From Planctomycetota bacterium (lineage in GTDB: Bacteria > Planctomycetota > UBA8108 > UBA1146 > JAJFFE01), in assembly GCA_021776775.1 (NCBI GenBank), contig JAJFFE010000059.1, positions 1-64,000 on the forward strand: a stretch of DNA of 64,000 nt, read 5' to 3'. A program made the position numbers and the translations under genes. The notes below the pieces were generated by a model. That model had not been told where the DNA came from, did not search any database, and worked only from the letters and a program-made list of their open reading frames with translations. Positions 53,392 to 62,138 of the stretch are shown here, piece by piece. How positions within the stretch are numbered: the stretch's first letter is position 1; each line of letters opens with the position of its first letter.

Positions 53392-54480
53392 ATGACGGAT
53401 AGCATTAGTAGTTCTAGCTCGCCTAGCTCGCCTAGCGCTGGTGCGCTGCTGACGGGTCGTAACGTGTTGGTGACCGGTGGTACCGGCACGATTGGATCCG
53501 AGATCGTGCGGCAGGTCCTGTCGTATCGCCCGCGCGTGGTGCGCATCTTCAGCCGCGACGAGACTCGGCAAGCAGACCTGCGCCTCGAATTGGGTGATCG
53601 ACCGGAGCTCCGATTTCTCATCGGAGATGTGCGAGATCTTGCCCGGCTGCGCTCGGCGCTCGAAGACGTCGACGTTGTCTTTCACGCGGCGGCCCTCAAG
53701 CACGTTCCCGCGTGCGAGTACAACCCATTCGAAGCGGTACAGACCAACGTCATCGGCACGCAGAATCTCATCACGGCGTGTCGTGAGACCGGCGTCGAGC
53801 GTCTCGTGTACGTTTCCACCGACAAGGCAGTCAACCCGACAAACACCATGGGGGCGACGAAACTACTCGCCGAGAACCTGATTCGCGCGACTCAAGACTT
53901 CAGCTCAGGGCTGGTCCTCAGCACGGTCCGATTCGGGAACGTGATGGGCAGTCGAGGGTCGCTCCTTCCTCTGCTCGCACGGCAGATCGAGAGCTCCGAT
54001 CGAGTCCAGCTCACGTCGCGTGAGATGACTCGGTTCATGATGACCATTTCGGACGCGGTCTCCCTCGTGCTCGAGTCCATGCGAGTTTGCGGTGGCGGCG
54101 AAACGTGCATCCTGGAGATGCCGGCGCTTCGCGTAGCGGACCTCGTCGAAGTGTTCGTCGAAGAGTTCTGCTCGATTCAGGGGCGCGACCCGTCGGAGAT
54201 CGAGGTCGTCGAGACAGGTGCCCGCCCCGGCGAGAAGGTGCACGAAGAGCTTCTCAACGTAGGGGAGTGCGCGCGGGTCACCAAGCGGGGTTCGATGTAC
54301 GTCGTGGCTCCAATTCGCGGTTTCGAACCCGATCGCGGTGTTCGTGCCGACGTCGGTGTGCTTCCCGACGAGTTCCATTCCGGTCGCGCCCGACTTCTCG
54401 AACGCGAGGAAATCAGCACGCTGATCGACCGGTCCGGATTCTTCGACCCGTATCGCCAACTCGAGAGGGAGCCGTCGTGA
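53392..54480 (+). CDS. UDP-N-acetylglucosamine 4,6-dehydratase-like (PseB/CapD family) SDR
   Basis: The 362-residue enzyme starts at ATG 53392, preceded by GAGAGAGGGATC. A Ser-rich head (SISSSSSPSSPS) precedes the Rossmann fold with GGTGTIGSE. DVDVVFHAAALKHVP, LVYVSTDKAVNPTN and MGATKLLAEN are the family catalytic segments; Met replaces the usual SDR Tyr, as in PseB/FlaA1. FGNVMGSRGSLLPL and TGARPGEKVHEELL follow. It should make a UDP-4-keto-6-deoxy sugar. The next gene, a PLP aminotransferase, overlaps it by four bases (GTGA). Confidence 0.87.
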   Translation: MTDSISSSSSPSSPSAGALLTGRNVLVTGGTGTIGSEIVRQVLSYRPRVVRIFSRDETRQADLRLELGDRPELRFLIGDVRDLARLRSALEDVDVVFHAAALKHVPACEYNPFEAVQTNVIGTQNLITACRETGVERLVYVSTDKAVNPTNTMGATKLLAENLIRATQDFSSGLVLSTVRFGNVMGSRGSLLPLLARQIESSDRVQLTSREMTRFMMTISDAVSLVLESMRVCGGGETCILEMPALRVADLVEVFVEEFCSIQGRDPSEIEVVETGARPGEKVHEELLNVGECARVTKRGSMYVVAPIRGFEPDRGVRADVGVLPDEFHSGRARLLEREEISTLIDRSGFFDPYRQLEREPS

Positions 54481-55616
54481 CGCAGTGGCGTGTTCCCCTG
54501 TCGCGGCCCGACATCGATGACAGCGATCGTCGTGCGGTGGCGGAGGTTCTCGAACGCGACGTCTTGAGTCTGGGCCCCGAAGCGACGGCGTTCGAAGAAG
54601 AGTTCTCGACATTTCTCGACGGCCGAGTGAGTGCGGCGTGCGTCTCAAACGGAACCGCTGGTCTCTACCTGGCGCTGCAAGCGCTCGGCGTCGATCACGG
54701 CGAGGTCTTGACGCCATCGTACGGATTCGTCGGGACGGCACACGCGATCCGCATGGCCGGAGCGACTCCGAGATTCGTCGACGTCGATCCCAATACCCTC
54801 GTCGTGAGCCTCGAGTCATTGCGCGCAGCATGGACACCCCGCGTCACCGCGTTGATCCCCGTGCACATCTTCGGCACGCCGCCGCCGATTCCGGCAATCT
54901 GCGCGTGGGCCGAGGAGCTCGGAGTGCCGGTGATCGAGGATGCGTGCGAGGCGATCGGCGGTCGCAACGACGGACTTCCGTGCGGGTCAATTGGCGACGC
55001 GGGCGTGTTTGCGTTCTACCCCAACAAGCAGATGACGACTGGCGAAGGCGGCATGGTGGTCGCTCGATCGACGGCCGTGACGGAGCGAATTCGCAGCCTC
55101 CGGAATCAGGGACGCGGCTCCGGCGAATTCGAATTCGTCGCCGAGGGGTTCAACTTTCGGTTGAGCGAGCTGCAATGCGCGTTGGGTCGATCCCAGCTGC
55201 GCCGCTTACCTGGGTTTCTGGCCGCGCGGGAGCGCGTCGCGACAACGTACATTTCCGGGCTCGCGTCCATCGCTGGTCTATCCCCGTTGGGTCCGGTCCG
55301 ATCCGGCGATTCTCGGAGCTGGTTCGTGTTTCCGGTCCTCGTCGACGAAGCCGCCTGGCGCCAGCCGGTCCGTGACCTGCTCTCGGCGAACGGCATCCAG
55401 ACAGCCCCTTACTTCCGCGCCGTCCATGAGATGGCGCCTTATCGTGCGGCCGAATTCCGGGGCGAGCTTCCGATTACGGAAGACGTTGCGCAGCGTTCGT
55501 TTGCGATTCCATTTCACAATCGACTGACCCCCGACGAGTGTCAGTTCGTCCTCGACTCACTCCGCTCTGCGATGGCCCAGATCCAGGCTGCCATTCCCGC
55601 GCAAACATCGCCGTAG
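54477..55616 (+). CDS. DegT/DnrJ/EryC1/StrS-type nucleotide-sugar aminotransferase
   Basis: This 379-residue PLP enzyme aminates a keto sugar. The GTG at 54477 overlaps the dehydratase stop; the ORF track starts 130 codons early inside that gene. It begins WRVPLSRPDIDDSDRRAVAE and contains VSNGTAGLYLALQALG, VIEDACEAIGGR and the PLP lysine in AFYPNKQMTTGEGGMVV. FNFRLSELQCALGRSQLRRL is also typical. With the dehydratase it should produce a UDP-amino-dideoxy sugar for a surface glycan or protein glycosylation, as in PseB/PseC or PglF/PglE pathways. Confidence 0.9.
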   Translation: MTQWRVPLSRPDIDDSDRRAVAEVLERDVLSLGPEATAFEEEFSTFLDGRVSAACVSNGTAGLYLALQALGVDHGEVLTPSYGFVGTAHAIRMAGATPRFVDVDPNTLVVSLESLRAAWTPRVTALIPVHIFGTPPPIPAICAWAEELGVPVIEDACEAIGGRNDGLPCGSIGDAGVFAFYPNKQMTTGEGGMVVARSTAVTERIRSLRNQGRGSGEFEFVAEGFNFRLSELQCALGRSQLRRLPGFLAARERVATTYISGLASIAGLSPLGPVRSGDSRSWFVFPVLVDEAAWRQPVRDLLSANGIQTAPYFRAVHEMAPYRAAEFRGELPITEDVAQRSFAIPFHNRLTPDECQFVLDSLRSAMAQIQAAIPAQTSP

Positions 55617-55878
55617 GGGCTGCGTAACCCCAACGAATCTTCGACGTCCCGAGTCCGAGTCCGGCGCCCGGGTGGCTCGGAGAGCCCGGGCGGTCGATGT
55701 TTTGTGTGGACCTTCCCAACACTCGAACACTGGAGTTAAGTCCCGCGGTCGGTAAGATACGGGAGATTCTTCAGTAACGGCGACGGTGCGACGATCCCGA
55801 CCGGTGAGTCCAGTGTCGCCATGACCATCGATCGATTCCGGGGGGCGCCAGCAGCTTGCTGTGCGTGGAGTCGTTCCG

Positions 55879-56643
55879 ATGCAGCGGTGGGAAGAGCAAG
55901 CAGTGGTAGCACGTCGAGTCCAACGACGACAAGCGGCGGGAGACAACTCACTCGAAGCAGTGGGAAGTAATCCCGCAAGAGCAAGAGTAGAGCCGGGCGT
56001 TGGGGACGCCGGGACATTCGGTCGCAGCCGGCGTTTCCGTGGTCGGGAGCAGACCGAAAAGAGTCGAGAAGCGGGTGAGAAGAGCGCGAACGAGGACCGC
56101 GTCCTCATCGAGCGCGCTCGGTGCGGAGATCACGATGCGTTCGAAACCCTGGTCACCAAGTACCAGGAGCGAACCGTCTGGATCGCCCGTAACTTCGTTC
56201 CGAACACCGAGACGGCGAAGGACATTGCTCAAGAAGCGTTCTTGAGGGTGTATCGCAGCCTCGATCGGTACGACCCGAAGCATCGCTTCTATACGTGGTT
56301 CTATCGAATCGTCGTTCACCTTTCGATCGACGCGGTTCGGCGGAACCGAAAGCTGACCCGGTGGAAGCTCGAGTCTTCGCCGCTGGGGCGTGTCGAGTAC
56401 GAAGAAGTTGCAGGTGGCGACGTTGAATTGGACGAGACTCGTGCCCGCGTGCACCAGATTCTCCAGCGCGTTCCACCGAAATACCGAATGCTCCTCGTCC
56501 TTCGGGACCTGGAGGGATTTACGTCGAAGGAGATTTCGGACATCGCTAGCTGGAACCACGCGACCGTACGTTGGCGGTTGCATCGGGCACGGCAACTCTT
56601 TCGCGAGGCGTGGGAGTCGGCGGGATTCGAAACGGAACTCTGA
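55879..56643 (+). CDS. ECF-type RNA polymerase sigma factor
   Basis: The sigma-70-family ECF protein has region 2 (DAFETLVTKYQERTVWIARN, AKDIAQEAFLRVYRSLDRYD, FYTWFYRIVVHLSIDAVRRN) and region 4 (LQRVPPKYRMLLVLRDLEGF, SKEISDIASWNHATVRWRLH). The first 75 residues are Arg- and Glu-rich and unlike sigma factors, so the true start may be well inside the ORF; I list the ATG at 55879. An anti-sigma gene follows about 78 bases downstream, then a degenerate HtrA-like gene, giving a probable envelope-stress circuit. Confidence 0.88.
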   Translation: MQRWEEQAVVARRVQRRQAAGDNSLEAVGSNPARARVEPGVGDAGTFGRSRRFRGREQTEKSREAGEKSANEDRVLIERARCGDHDAFETLVTKYQERTVWIARNFVPNTETAKDIAQEAFLRVYRSLDRYDPKHRFYTWFYRIVVHLSIDAVRRNRKLTRWKLESSPLGRVEYEEVAGGDVELDETRARVHQILQRVPPKYRMLLVLRDLEGFTSKEISDIASWNHATVRWRLHRARQLFREAWESAGFETEL

Positions 56644-56721
56644 GAATCGTGGCGTGTCCGAAGCCGAGTGTCGGGTTCGGACAGGACTTCGGTCGAGGCG
56701 GCCGGAGGCAAGAGAGAGAGA

Positions 56722-57411
56722 ATGCGAAGTAGCGCAAGCAACGGCCCGACTGGCCCTGACGAGACGTTGTGTGACGTCTGCTGCGACACAGTCGAACGGT
56801 GGATCGGGTTGCAGACAAACAGCTCTGCCGCCGGAGCCACGATAGACGCGACCCCAGACTGGGTTCGTCGTCACGTCGTGGCGTGTCCCGATTGCGCCAA
56901 AGAGTTTTCCTTTTCCTCGACAGGCGCCGGCCGAGCGTTGTCTGTTTGCGAGGATCGACCGGAAGAGGTCGCGGCGGGAGCGCTGTTTACCCGTCGCGTC
57001 ATGGCTGCCGTTCGGGCCGAGCCTGCGCCGATCGTTCGACACTACCGTCGGCTTCGGTTGCGCGCAGCGGCTGGGTTGGTGGCGGTAGGACTCGTTGCCG
57101 CAGTTGCGCTGTTCGGTCGTGGGGATGACAGTAGCCGAGAGACGATCGTCGGGACCGCGAAGCAACAGTTGCAGGAGAGCGCAGCGACTTCGGCAGAGCT
57201 CGCAGAGGACACCGCGGTCAATGCGTCTTTTCCGAGTGCTGGGCTTCCGAGTCACTCTTCGGTCGAGAATAAGGGGGGACGTCGATCGAGGGACGTGGCG
57301 CGTAGCCTCGCAACCGATTCGATGCGACCCATGATGCAACACGTCGACCCGCCGCTAGCCGCCGGTTTTATCCCGGTAGTTGAAAGCGACGGAACCAACT
57401 TCAGTATGTGA
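56722..57411 (+). CDS. Putative membrane anti-sigma factor with a zinc-finger-like segment
   Basis: The 229-residue protein starts at ATG 56722, after GCAAGAGAGAG. A cluster of Cys (ETLCDVCCDTVERW) and HVVACPDCAKEF at about 15 to 65 resembles the HxxxCxxC element of ZAS-type anti-sigma factors. One transmembrane segment lies near 115 to 135 (AAAGLVAVGLVAAVALFG). The outer part is polar and Ala/Ser-rich. It probably sequesters the sigma factor upstream. Its stop overlaps the next start. Confidence 0.72.
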   Translation: MRSSASNGPTGPDETLCDVCCDTVERWIGLQTNSSAAGATIDATPDWVRRHVVACPDCAKEFSFSSTGAGRALSVCEDRPEEVAAGALFTRRVMAAVRAEPAPIVRHYRRLRLRAAAGLVAVGLVAAVALFGRGDDSSRETIVGTAKQQLQESAATSAELAEDTAVNASFPSAGLPSHSSVENKGGRRSRDVARSLATDSMRPMMQHVDPPLAAGFIPVVESDGTNFSM

Positions 57412-58661
57412 ACTGGATGCACGCAACGGTCATGAACGTCCGAACACACGATACGCGACTCACGACAGCCCGAATCATCGGGGTCGCGCTGTTGTTCATC
57501 TTGTCGATCCCGTCTTTAGGGCAGGCCGGACAGTCCAGCGATCTGAGTGCGCTGGACAAAGGGTTTCGCAAACTCGCAAACCGAGTGAAGCCACTCGTCG
57601 TCGGCATCGAAGTCTTCGAGCGAGTGACGCCCGAGGCTAAGCCTGGTACGACAACCGTCGCCTTCGAGAAGAAGAAGTTGCTGACATTCTCCGGGGTTGT
57701 TTGGAACAAGGACGGCACCATCGTCTCGGTTCTTCGCGGTGAGTTTCCACGCGGAGAGAACTCCGACAGTGAGATCGGCTTCGATGTCGTCCTCTCGAAC
57801 CAACGCAGCTACTCGGCCAAGCTTCTTGCTCGCGATGAGTACACCGGGATCTGTGTGTTTCGGTTGCACGAGCCGCCCAAGAGTCTCAAGGCGGTAAAGG
57901 TCAATCCGAAGCGCTGGGACGCCGATCTCGAAGTGGGCACTATGGTCATGGCCCTCGGCGACACGATCCGCACCGGACTAGTCACCAATACTCGTCAGCG
58001 CATCGCAATCAAGAGTGATGCCTTTTCGTTCCCGCGTGCGATTCGCACGAACATTGCGGCCGACACCGGGACGTTCGGCGGCCTCCTGTGCGATACCCGT
58101 GGCTTCATGCTGGGTATGTTGGCGTTCGAGTTGGAGAAGGCGCACGGATCGATTCTGCGCCGCGGGGGCGGAGTTCATGCGTCTCGGGAGTCCGGTTCTT
58201 CGGTTCGTTCCGGCGACGTTCTCGCTATCCCTGTTGACCTCCTGGCTCGCGTGGTCAAAGAACTCGTCAAGACCGGGACCTTCGCAAGAGGTGCGATCGG
58301 TATCGAGTTCAAGCCGGTCGGCTTCGACCAGCTCTGCCTCGGCGATTCCAGTCGAAGCGCGGCTTGGGTGAGTTGGGTTCACCCCGACGGTTCCGCCGCC
58401 AAGATGGGACTTCGAGAAGGAGATGTCGTCATCGGAGTTTCCAGCGAGATCTTCCGGACCAGTGAAGATCTGAGTTGGTTTACTGAACTCGTCGAGTACG
58501 GGACGATCGGCGACATGCTTACGTTCAAGTACTTCCATTTCGACCCGAAGCAACCCTCACTGAACAACATCAAGAATGGAACGGTCGTCATCGGTCGCCG
58601 CGACGGACTCGCCCGTATCGATCGCACACCGGAAGACGTCGTCGACGCCGACAAGCATTGA
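57408..58661 (+). CDS. HtrA-like exported protein with degenerate catalytic triad and a PDZ domain
   Basis: The 417-residue protein starts at GTG 57408 (ATG 57417 and ATG 57432 are alternatives) and has a signal peptide (RIIGVALLFILSIPSLGQA). Its trypsin-like fold shows clear but altered family motifs. The His segment reads FSGVVWNKDGTIVSVLRG, with no His. The Asp segment reads DEYTGICVFRL and lacks the usual D. The Ser segment reads ADTGTFGGLLCD where active proteases have GNSGGP. So it is a likely pseudoprotease. A PDZ domain follows near 315 to 380 (HPDGSAAKMGLREGDVVIGV). It may bind unfolded proteins to inform the sigma/anti-sigma pair. Confidence 0.82.
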   Translation: MNWMHATVMNVRTHDTRLTTARIIGVALLFILSIPSLGQAGQSSDLSALDKGFRKLANRVKPLVVGIEVFERVTPEAKPGTTTVAFEKKKLLTFSGVVWNKDGTIVSVLRGEFPRGENSDSEIGFDVVLSNQRSYSAKLLARDEYTGICVFRLHEPPKSLKAVKVNPKRWDADLEVGTMVMALGDTIRTGLVTNTRQRIAIKSDAFSFPRAIRTNIAADTGTFGGLLCDTRGFMLGMLAFELEKAHGSILRRGGGVHASRESGSSVRSGDVLAIPVDLLARVVKELVKTGTFARGAIGIEFKPVGFDQLCLGDSSRSAAWVSWVHPDGSAAKMGLREGDVVIGVSSEIFRTSEDLSWFTELVEYGTIGDMLTFKYFHFDPKQPSLNNIKNGTVVIGRRDGLARIDRTPEDVVDADKH

Positions 58662-58680
58662 AGCGATAAGAAAGCTCGGG

Positions 58681-58757
58681 GGGCCCATAGCTCAGCTGGT
58701 TAGAGCAGCGGGCTCATAACCTGCCGGTCCTTGGTTCAAGTCCAAGTGGGCCCACCA
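58681..58757 (+). tRNA. tRNA with CAT anticodon (Met, or Ile2 with lysidine)
   Basis: A full 77-base tRNA. The acceptor stem is GGGCCCA with TGGGCCC, and CCA is encoded. The D-stem GCTC pairs with GAGC, the anticodon stem GCGGG with CCTGC around loop CTCATAA, and the T arm is CTTGG, TTCAAGT, CCAAG. The GGGCCCA acceptor and the arm sequences recall tRNA-Ile2 (CAT), where C34 becomes lysidine, but I cannot exclude elongator Met. A terminator and a defence-like gene set follow. Confidence 0.95.
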
Positions 58758-58761
58758 TTAG

Positions 58762-58798
58762 ACAAGCCTCCGTGAGCGAATAGCTTACGGGGGCTTGT
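58762..58798 (+). terminator. Rho-independent-like terminator of the tRNA gene
   Basis: ACAAGCCTCCGTGAGC, a five-base loop and GCTTACGGGGGCTTGT form a 16-bp stem with two G-U pairs, just downstream of the CCA end, then TTC. This is strong hairpin evidence. Confidence 0.8.
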
Positions 58799-58912
58799 TC
58801 TCTATCCGGGACCGTCAGTTTTGGAGACATCGGCTCGAAAGTGACACGATAAGTGACCAACTAGGGAAGAAACGGCCCTGCCGAAGCGGGCCATCGCGAA
58901 GAGGAGGCGAGC

Positions 58913-59665
58913 GTGACGGAGCCACACGTGATCACTGGTGTCGTCGGCCCACGAGGGGCCACCTGCTCGAAGTGGGGAGCCGACGTCGACTGGACCATGC
59001 GGTTCGAGCTACGGGCGTGGAAGGACGCGGTAGGGCTTCTGCACGCGGAGTTGCTGAGCGTGTCTCGGAAGATCCCCGACGACGAGGAGGAGTTGCCGAG
59101 TCGGATCAAGGCGTTCTCACTTGTCGCGGTCAGGGTTACTCGCCCTGTCGACGGCGTCGCCGAGTTGATCGACCTCCTCCGAACGGATGTCGTCGATGAG
59201 GAGTTGGCGGCCGTGTCTCTTGAGTTGCAGAAGCCGATCGTCCATCAGGACGTCAAACTGGGCACTCTGGTGCTCGACCGGGAATTGGATTGGTTCGACA
59301 CGAAGGCTCAATGGGGCGCTCGGATGATCAGTTTGACCATCGGAGCGGTCGACGATCAACCACCGAAAGTTGCGCTTGAAGCCGCTCTGGCTCTGTTCGA
59401 CGAGAGCTCTGCGTGGGAGCGGAGAGTCCGCGGCTACGCCGCGGACGAACTCCTTGCTCTCAAGAACGAGTCTTGGCTCGATGAGGACGAACACCCGGTC
59501 TCTCGAGATCAGTTCCTGGATCGACTCAAACTCGAGTCCATCGGCGTTGATGAGGACGGAGGATTCGAGTTCGGCTTCGACGACGGCGACTTGTTCTGGG
59601 ATCACGAGATCTTGGTCTCCGGGGATCTGAACTCGGGACCCACTTCGGCCTCAATCTCGGGCTAG
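58913..59665 (+). CDS. DUF2262-like protein
   Basis: The 250-residue acidic soluble protein starts at GTG 58913. From about 120 to 200, LGTLVLDRELDWFDTKAQWG, RMISLTIGAV and WERRVRGYAADELLALKN match the DUF2262 pattern (LGxFxLDRxLxWxExxxxW) as I remember it. The first half is beta-rich and may be a distant copy (VITGVVGPRGATCSKWGADV, MRFELRAWKDA). No enzyme motif is seen. It begins the accessory run after the tRNA. Confidence 0.6.
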   Translation: MTEPHVITGVVGPRGATCSKWGADVDWTMRFELRAWKDAVGLLHAELLSVSRKIPDDEEELPSRIKAFSLVAVRVTRPVDGVAELIDLLRTDVVDEELAAVSLELQKPIVHQDVKLGTLVLDRELDWFDTKAQWGARMISLTIGAVDDQPPKVALEAALALFDESSAWERRVRGYAADELLALKNESWLDEDEHPVSRDQFLDRLKLESIGVDEDGGFEFGFDDGDLFWDHEILVSGDLNSGPTSASISG

Positions 59666-59670
59666 ACGTC

Positions 59671-59895
59671 TTGCTTGTCTCCCGCCTCCCGCATCCCGGG
59701 AGTGCCGGTGCCGGGAAGACCATTGCCCTCGGTGTGGACTGGAGCCAAGGATTCGACGAGTTCGACCTTGAGCCGTACTTCACCACCTTCGCGGGAGGGC
59801 GAGGAGGCTACGCTAGAGATCCGGTGGTTCCCCGACCGAGAATCGCCGGCGGAGGTTTTGTTCGAAGTCCCAGCAAGGTCGGAGTGACGCTATGA
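59671..59895 (+). pseudogene. Uncertain short frame, possible gene remnant
   Basis: Two overlapping frames (59671..59895 and 59675..59887) lie between the DUF2262-like gene and the HEPN-like gene. One gives GVDWSQGFDEFDLEPYFTTF, the other REGEEATLEIRWFPDRESPA. Each looks protein-like in a different half, as a frameshifted remnant would. Neither has a good start signal. It may also be plain intergenic DNA. Confidence 0.3.
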
Positions 59896-60569
59896 AATCG
59901 GAAGCTCTGAGGGAGAAATATCTCGATCGAATTGCGCGGCTCTTGGAAAGACTCAGTAACGAGGATGATCACGACGAGGGCGAATCGGGGGAGACGATAC
60001 TCGATGGAAACATCGAGGGAGCGTTCATGGGAACTCTCACCGTAATGCAAGACCTCTACGGGGCCGACAGTCTCCAAGTCGAGGAGCTCCGCAACCTGAA
60101 GGGTAGAGCCGACCGAAGTGGTAGGCGTGGCTACCGAAACACCTATCTGGCGCGAGACCTCGCCTCCACACTCGTCAACCTCCGGCAAGAGATCGAGGCC
60201 GGTCTCATCTCGAGTATCGCAGAACAGGCCGCCGGCGAGGTGTTCGCCGACTTCCTCGTCATGGCGAAGTCTGCACTCGACGAGGGGCACGTCCCGGTTG
60301 CTGCCGTTCTCACCGCGGCCGCGCTCGAGGACACGATGAAGCGGAAGGCCGAGGAACTCGGGTTGAGTGTCGAGGACGAAACCCTCGAGACTGTTATCCG
60401 ATCGCTTAAGGGGCAGTCTGTCTTCCAAGGGGCGGCCGCGAAACTGGTACCCTCGTTCGTCAAATTCCGTAACTCCGCGATGCACGCGAAGTGGGACAGT
60501 ATTGAAGCGGCGGATGTGAAGAGCGTTGTCGGCTACCTCGAGGGCTTTCTCATCGAGCACTTCTCCTAA
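59892..60569 (+). CDS. Protein ending in a HEPN-type RNxxxH motif
   Basis: The 225-residue protein is helix-rich throughout, with N-terminal ALREKYLDRIARLLERL and a middle part ADFLVMAKSALDEGHVPVAA. VLTAAALEDTMKRKAEELGL resembles the first helices of HEPN or DUF4145-like domains. Near the C-terminus FRNSAMHAKWDSIEAAD holds RNSAMH, the RxxxxH signature of HEPN ribonucleases. Many HEPN proteins act as toxins or defence nucleases; whether it is active is untested. It lies among defence-like genes. Confidence 0.68.
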   Translation: MKSEALREKYLDRIARLLERLSNEDDHDEGESGETILDGNIEGAFMGTLTVMQDLYGADSLQVEELRNLKGRADRSGRRGYRNTYLARDLASTLVNLRQEIEAGLISSIAEQAAGEVFADFLVMAKSALDEGHVPVAAVLTAAALEDTMKRKAEELGLSVEDETLETVIRSLKGQSVFQGAAAKLVPSFVKFRNSAMHAKWDSIEAADVKSVVGYLEGFLIEHFS

Positions 60570-60989
60570 GCGACCGGATCAAAAGTCCGTTGGTCTGCGG
60601 GAGCTCGGTTCCGTACCCCCGACCATCGATTAAACCGGCCGAAACGCGAGACGCACCTACCATGCGGAACGCTCAGAGACCACCCTTTGAAGGGTTTTGG
60701 CGCTAGGTGTGTTGTCCACGCCGAGCGGTGCGGATCGCTTGGTTCGACGGAGCTCTTCCCCCCATCGGGAACCCGCCATCCCCACGCTCTCGGGTTCGCA
60801 AGCGCACAGCGATCTTCGGGAAGTGACCGCGCCCTCCTCCAGCGAGCGCGTCGGTCGATTGGTTTTCTGGTGATTCGTCAGTCGAGATTCGAGATGACTG
60901 AGGGTGAAGAAAGCCGTAGTGAAACTCGCAGCGTCTCGAACCCACCTGCTACGATCCGGGATGCCCACTATTTGAGAAAGGCAGCCCCA
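60570..60989. other. Intergenic region upstream of the AbiGi-like gene
   Basis: The region carries a forward open frame that continues into the AbiGi-like gene, but its first 70 codons are Arg/Ser-rich and not protein-like. A start at 60894 is possible. No repeats or RNA genes were recognised. Confidence 0.4.
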
Positions 60990-61895
60990 ATGGTCCGATC
61001 CGGCGCTCACCAGAGATTTGTTAGCCCCTTCCTGCGGCACTTCGTCGGCAAGTCGCTGGAGACCGACGATGAGCAATACGAAGTTCTGGTCACGATCTTG
61101 AAAGACCGATGGCTTGTCCACCCGGGGCAGTTAGCGAATGAAGAAAAGAACCCTGGGAGAAAAGACAATCGAACCGAGGGCTCGGGTGTCGTCGTTACGA
61201 TGGGTAAAGGCACTCTCAGCAAGGGCGACCTCTATAGGCACGACATCATTTGTTTCGGCGACATCCCGCGTCCGGACCTCCTTTCTCACTGCGAGCGCTA
61301 CAGCTATTTCGGGTTGGCACTCACGAAGGAGTTTCTCATCTCGAAGGGCGCCCGACCCGTGATGTACGTTCCGAGCGGTGCGTTGGCTCACAAGAAGAAG
61401 AACCAAACGATCGAGGTTGCTTTCGATGAGTTCTCCGAACGCCATGAGAGGCGCAAGGACTCAACGATGGGACCGATGATGGCCCAAGCCGCCGCCGCGA
61501 GTAAGATCATCGCTGAGAGTGAAAGTCAGATTCACCCGGATGGTAGCAAGACGCTCCCGCCAGCGGTCAACGAGCTCGTAGCCAATACGTTGTTTCCGGA
61601 TCCCGGCGGAGACCCGGACAAAGCGTTCACGAAGTTCCGGGAAGACATAGATGTAGCGCTCTATCGACACTTCCTCGACCTGCACATCATGGGGTTCGTG
61701 AAATTTTTTGATCCGGCACTCCCCGACGACCACATCAATAACTTCTACATGGAGCGTGAGTGGAGGGTGATGGGGAACGTTTCGTTCTCACTGGGTGACG
61801 TTCGGGAGGTGTACCTGCCCGAAGAGTACATCTCGCGATTGAAGGAGGACACGGGCTATTCCGGTCAAGCGTTCGACGCCGCTGCGCCCTCCTGA
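60990..61895 (+). CDS. AbiGi-like abortive phage infection protein
   Basis: The 301-residue protein resembles the AbiGi family of abortive phage resistance proteins. The core IICFGDIPRPDLLSHCERYS, then YFGLALTKEFLISKG and ARPVMYVPSGAL, follows the AbiGi pattern (ICFxDIP, H, YGxFGIGFSKEF, G, PVxYV). The end has YMEREWRVMGNVSFSLGDVR, which matches the EREWR segment of that family. I choose the ATG at 60990 over 60894. A terminator at 61946 closes the unit. Inference of phage defence rests on family likeness and location. Confidence 0.72.
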   Translation: MVRSGAHQRFVSPFLRHFVGKSLETDDEQYEVLVTILKDRWLVHPGQLANEEKNPGRKDNRTEGSGVVVTMGKGTLSKGDLYRHDIICFGDIPRPDLLSHCERYSYFGLALTKEFLISKGARPVMYVPSGALAHKKKNQTIEVAFDEFSERHERRKDSTMGPMMAQAAAASKIIAESESQIHPDGSKTLPPAVNELVANTLFPDPGGDPDKAFTKFREDIDVALYRHFLDLHIMGFVKFFDPALPDDHINNFYMEREWRVMGNVSFSLGDVREVYLPEEYISRLKEDTGYSGQAFDAAAPS

Positions 61896-61945
61896 GAAAG
61901 ACTCCCGAACCGAGTCCGCCCGAGGGGTCCCGCGAAACGGATTCC

Positions 61946-61976
61946 CGACCCCGCTACTCCGGCGGGGTCGATTTTT
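61946..61976 (+). terminator. Rho-independent terminator of the AbiGi-like gene
   Basis: CGACCCCGC, a seven-base loop and GCGGGGTCG form a 9-bp stem followed by ATTTTT. It lies 50 bases past the stop. Confidence 0.85.
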
Positions 61977-62138
61977 GAGTCGTCCTGGAACGCCGGGAAT
62001 TCTCAATGAGGCGGGCGACCGGCCACCGGCTTGAGGTTCGGAGATTCATTCGATACGGTTAATCTGCTGCCTGCGCGTGGTTGCTGGCCATATCAAATTC
62101 AACGGGGTGTCCTCGCCGGAGCCTAGCAGGGCAGGGTC

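Noticed and set aside
53905-54837. 310-codon reverse ORF
   Set aside because: It is antisense to the dehydratase and aminotransferase genes.
55948-57342. 464-codon reverse ORF
   Set aside because: It is antisense to the sigma and anti-sigma genes and has no domain.
59671-59895. Complete gene between the DUF2262-like and HEPN-like genes
   Set aside because: Neither overlapping frame has a good start, and each looks coding in a different half, so I list it only as a possible remnant.
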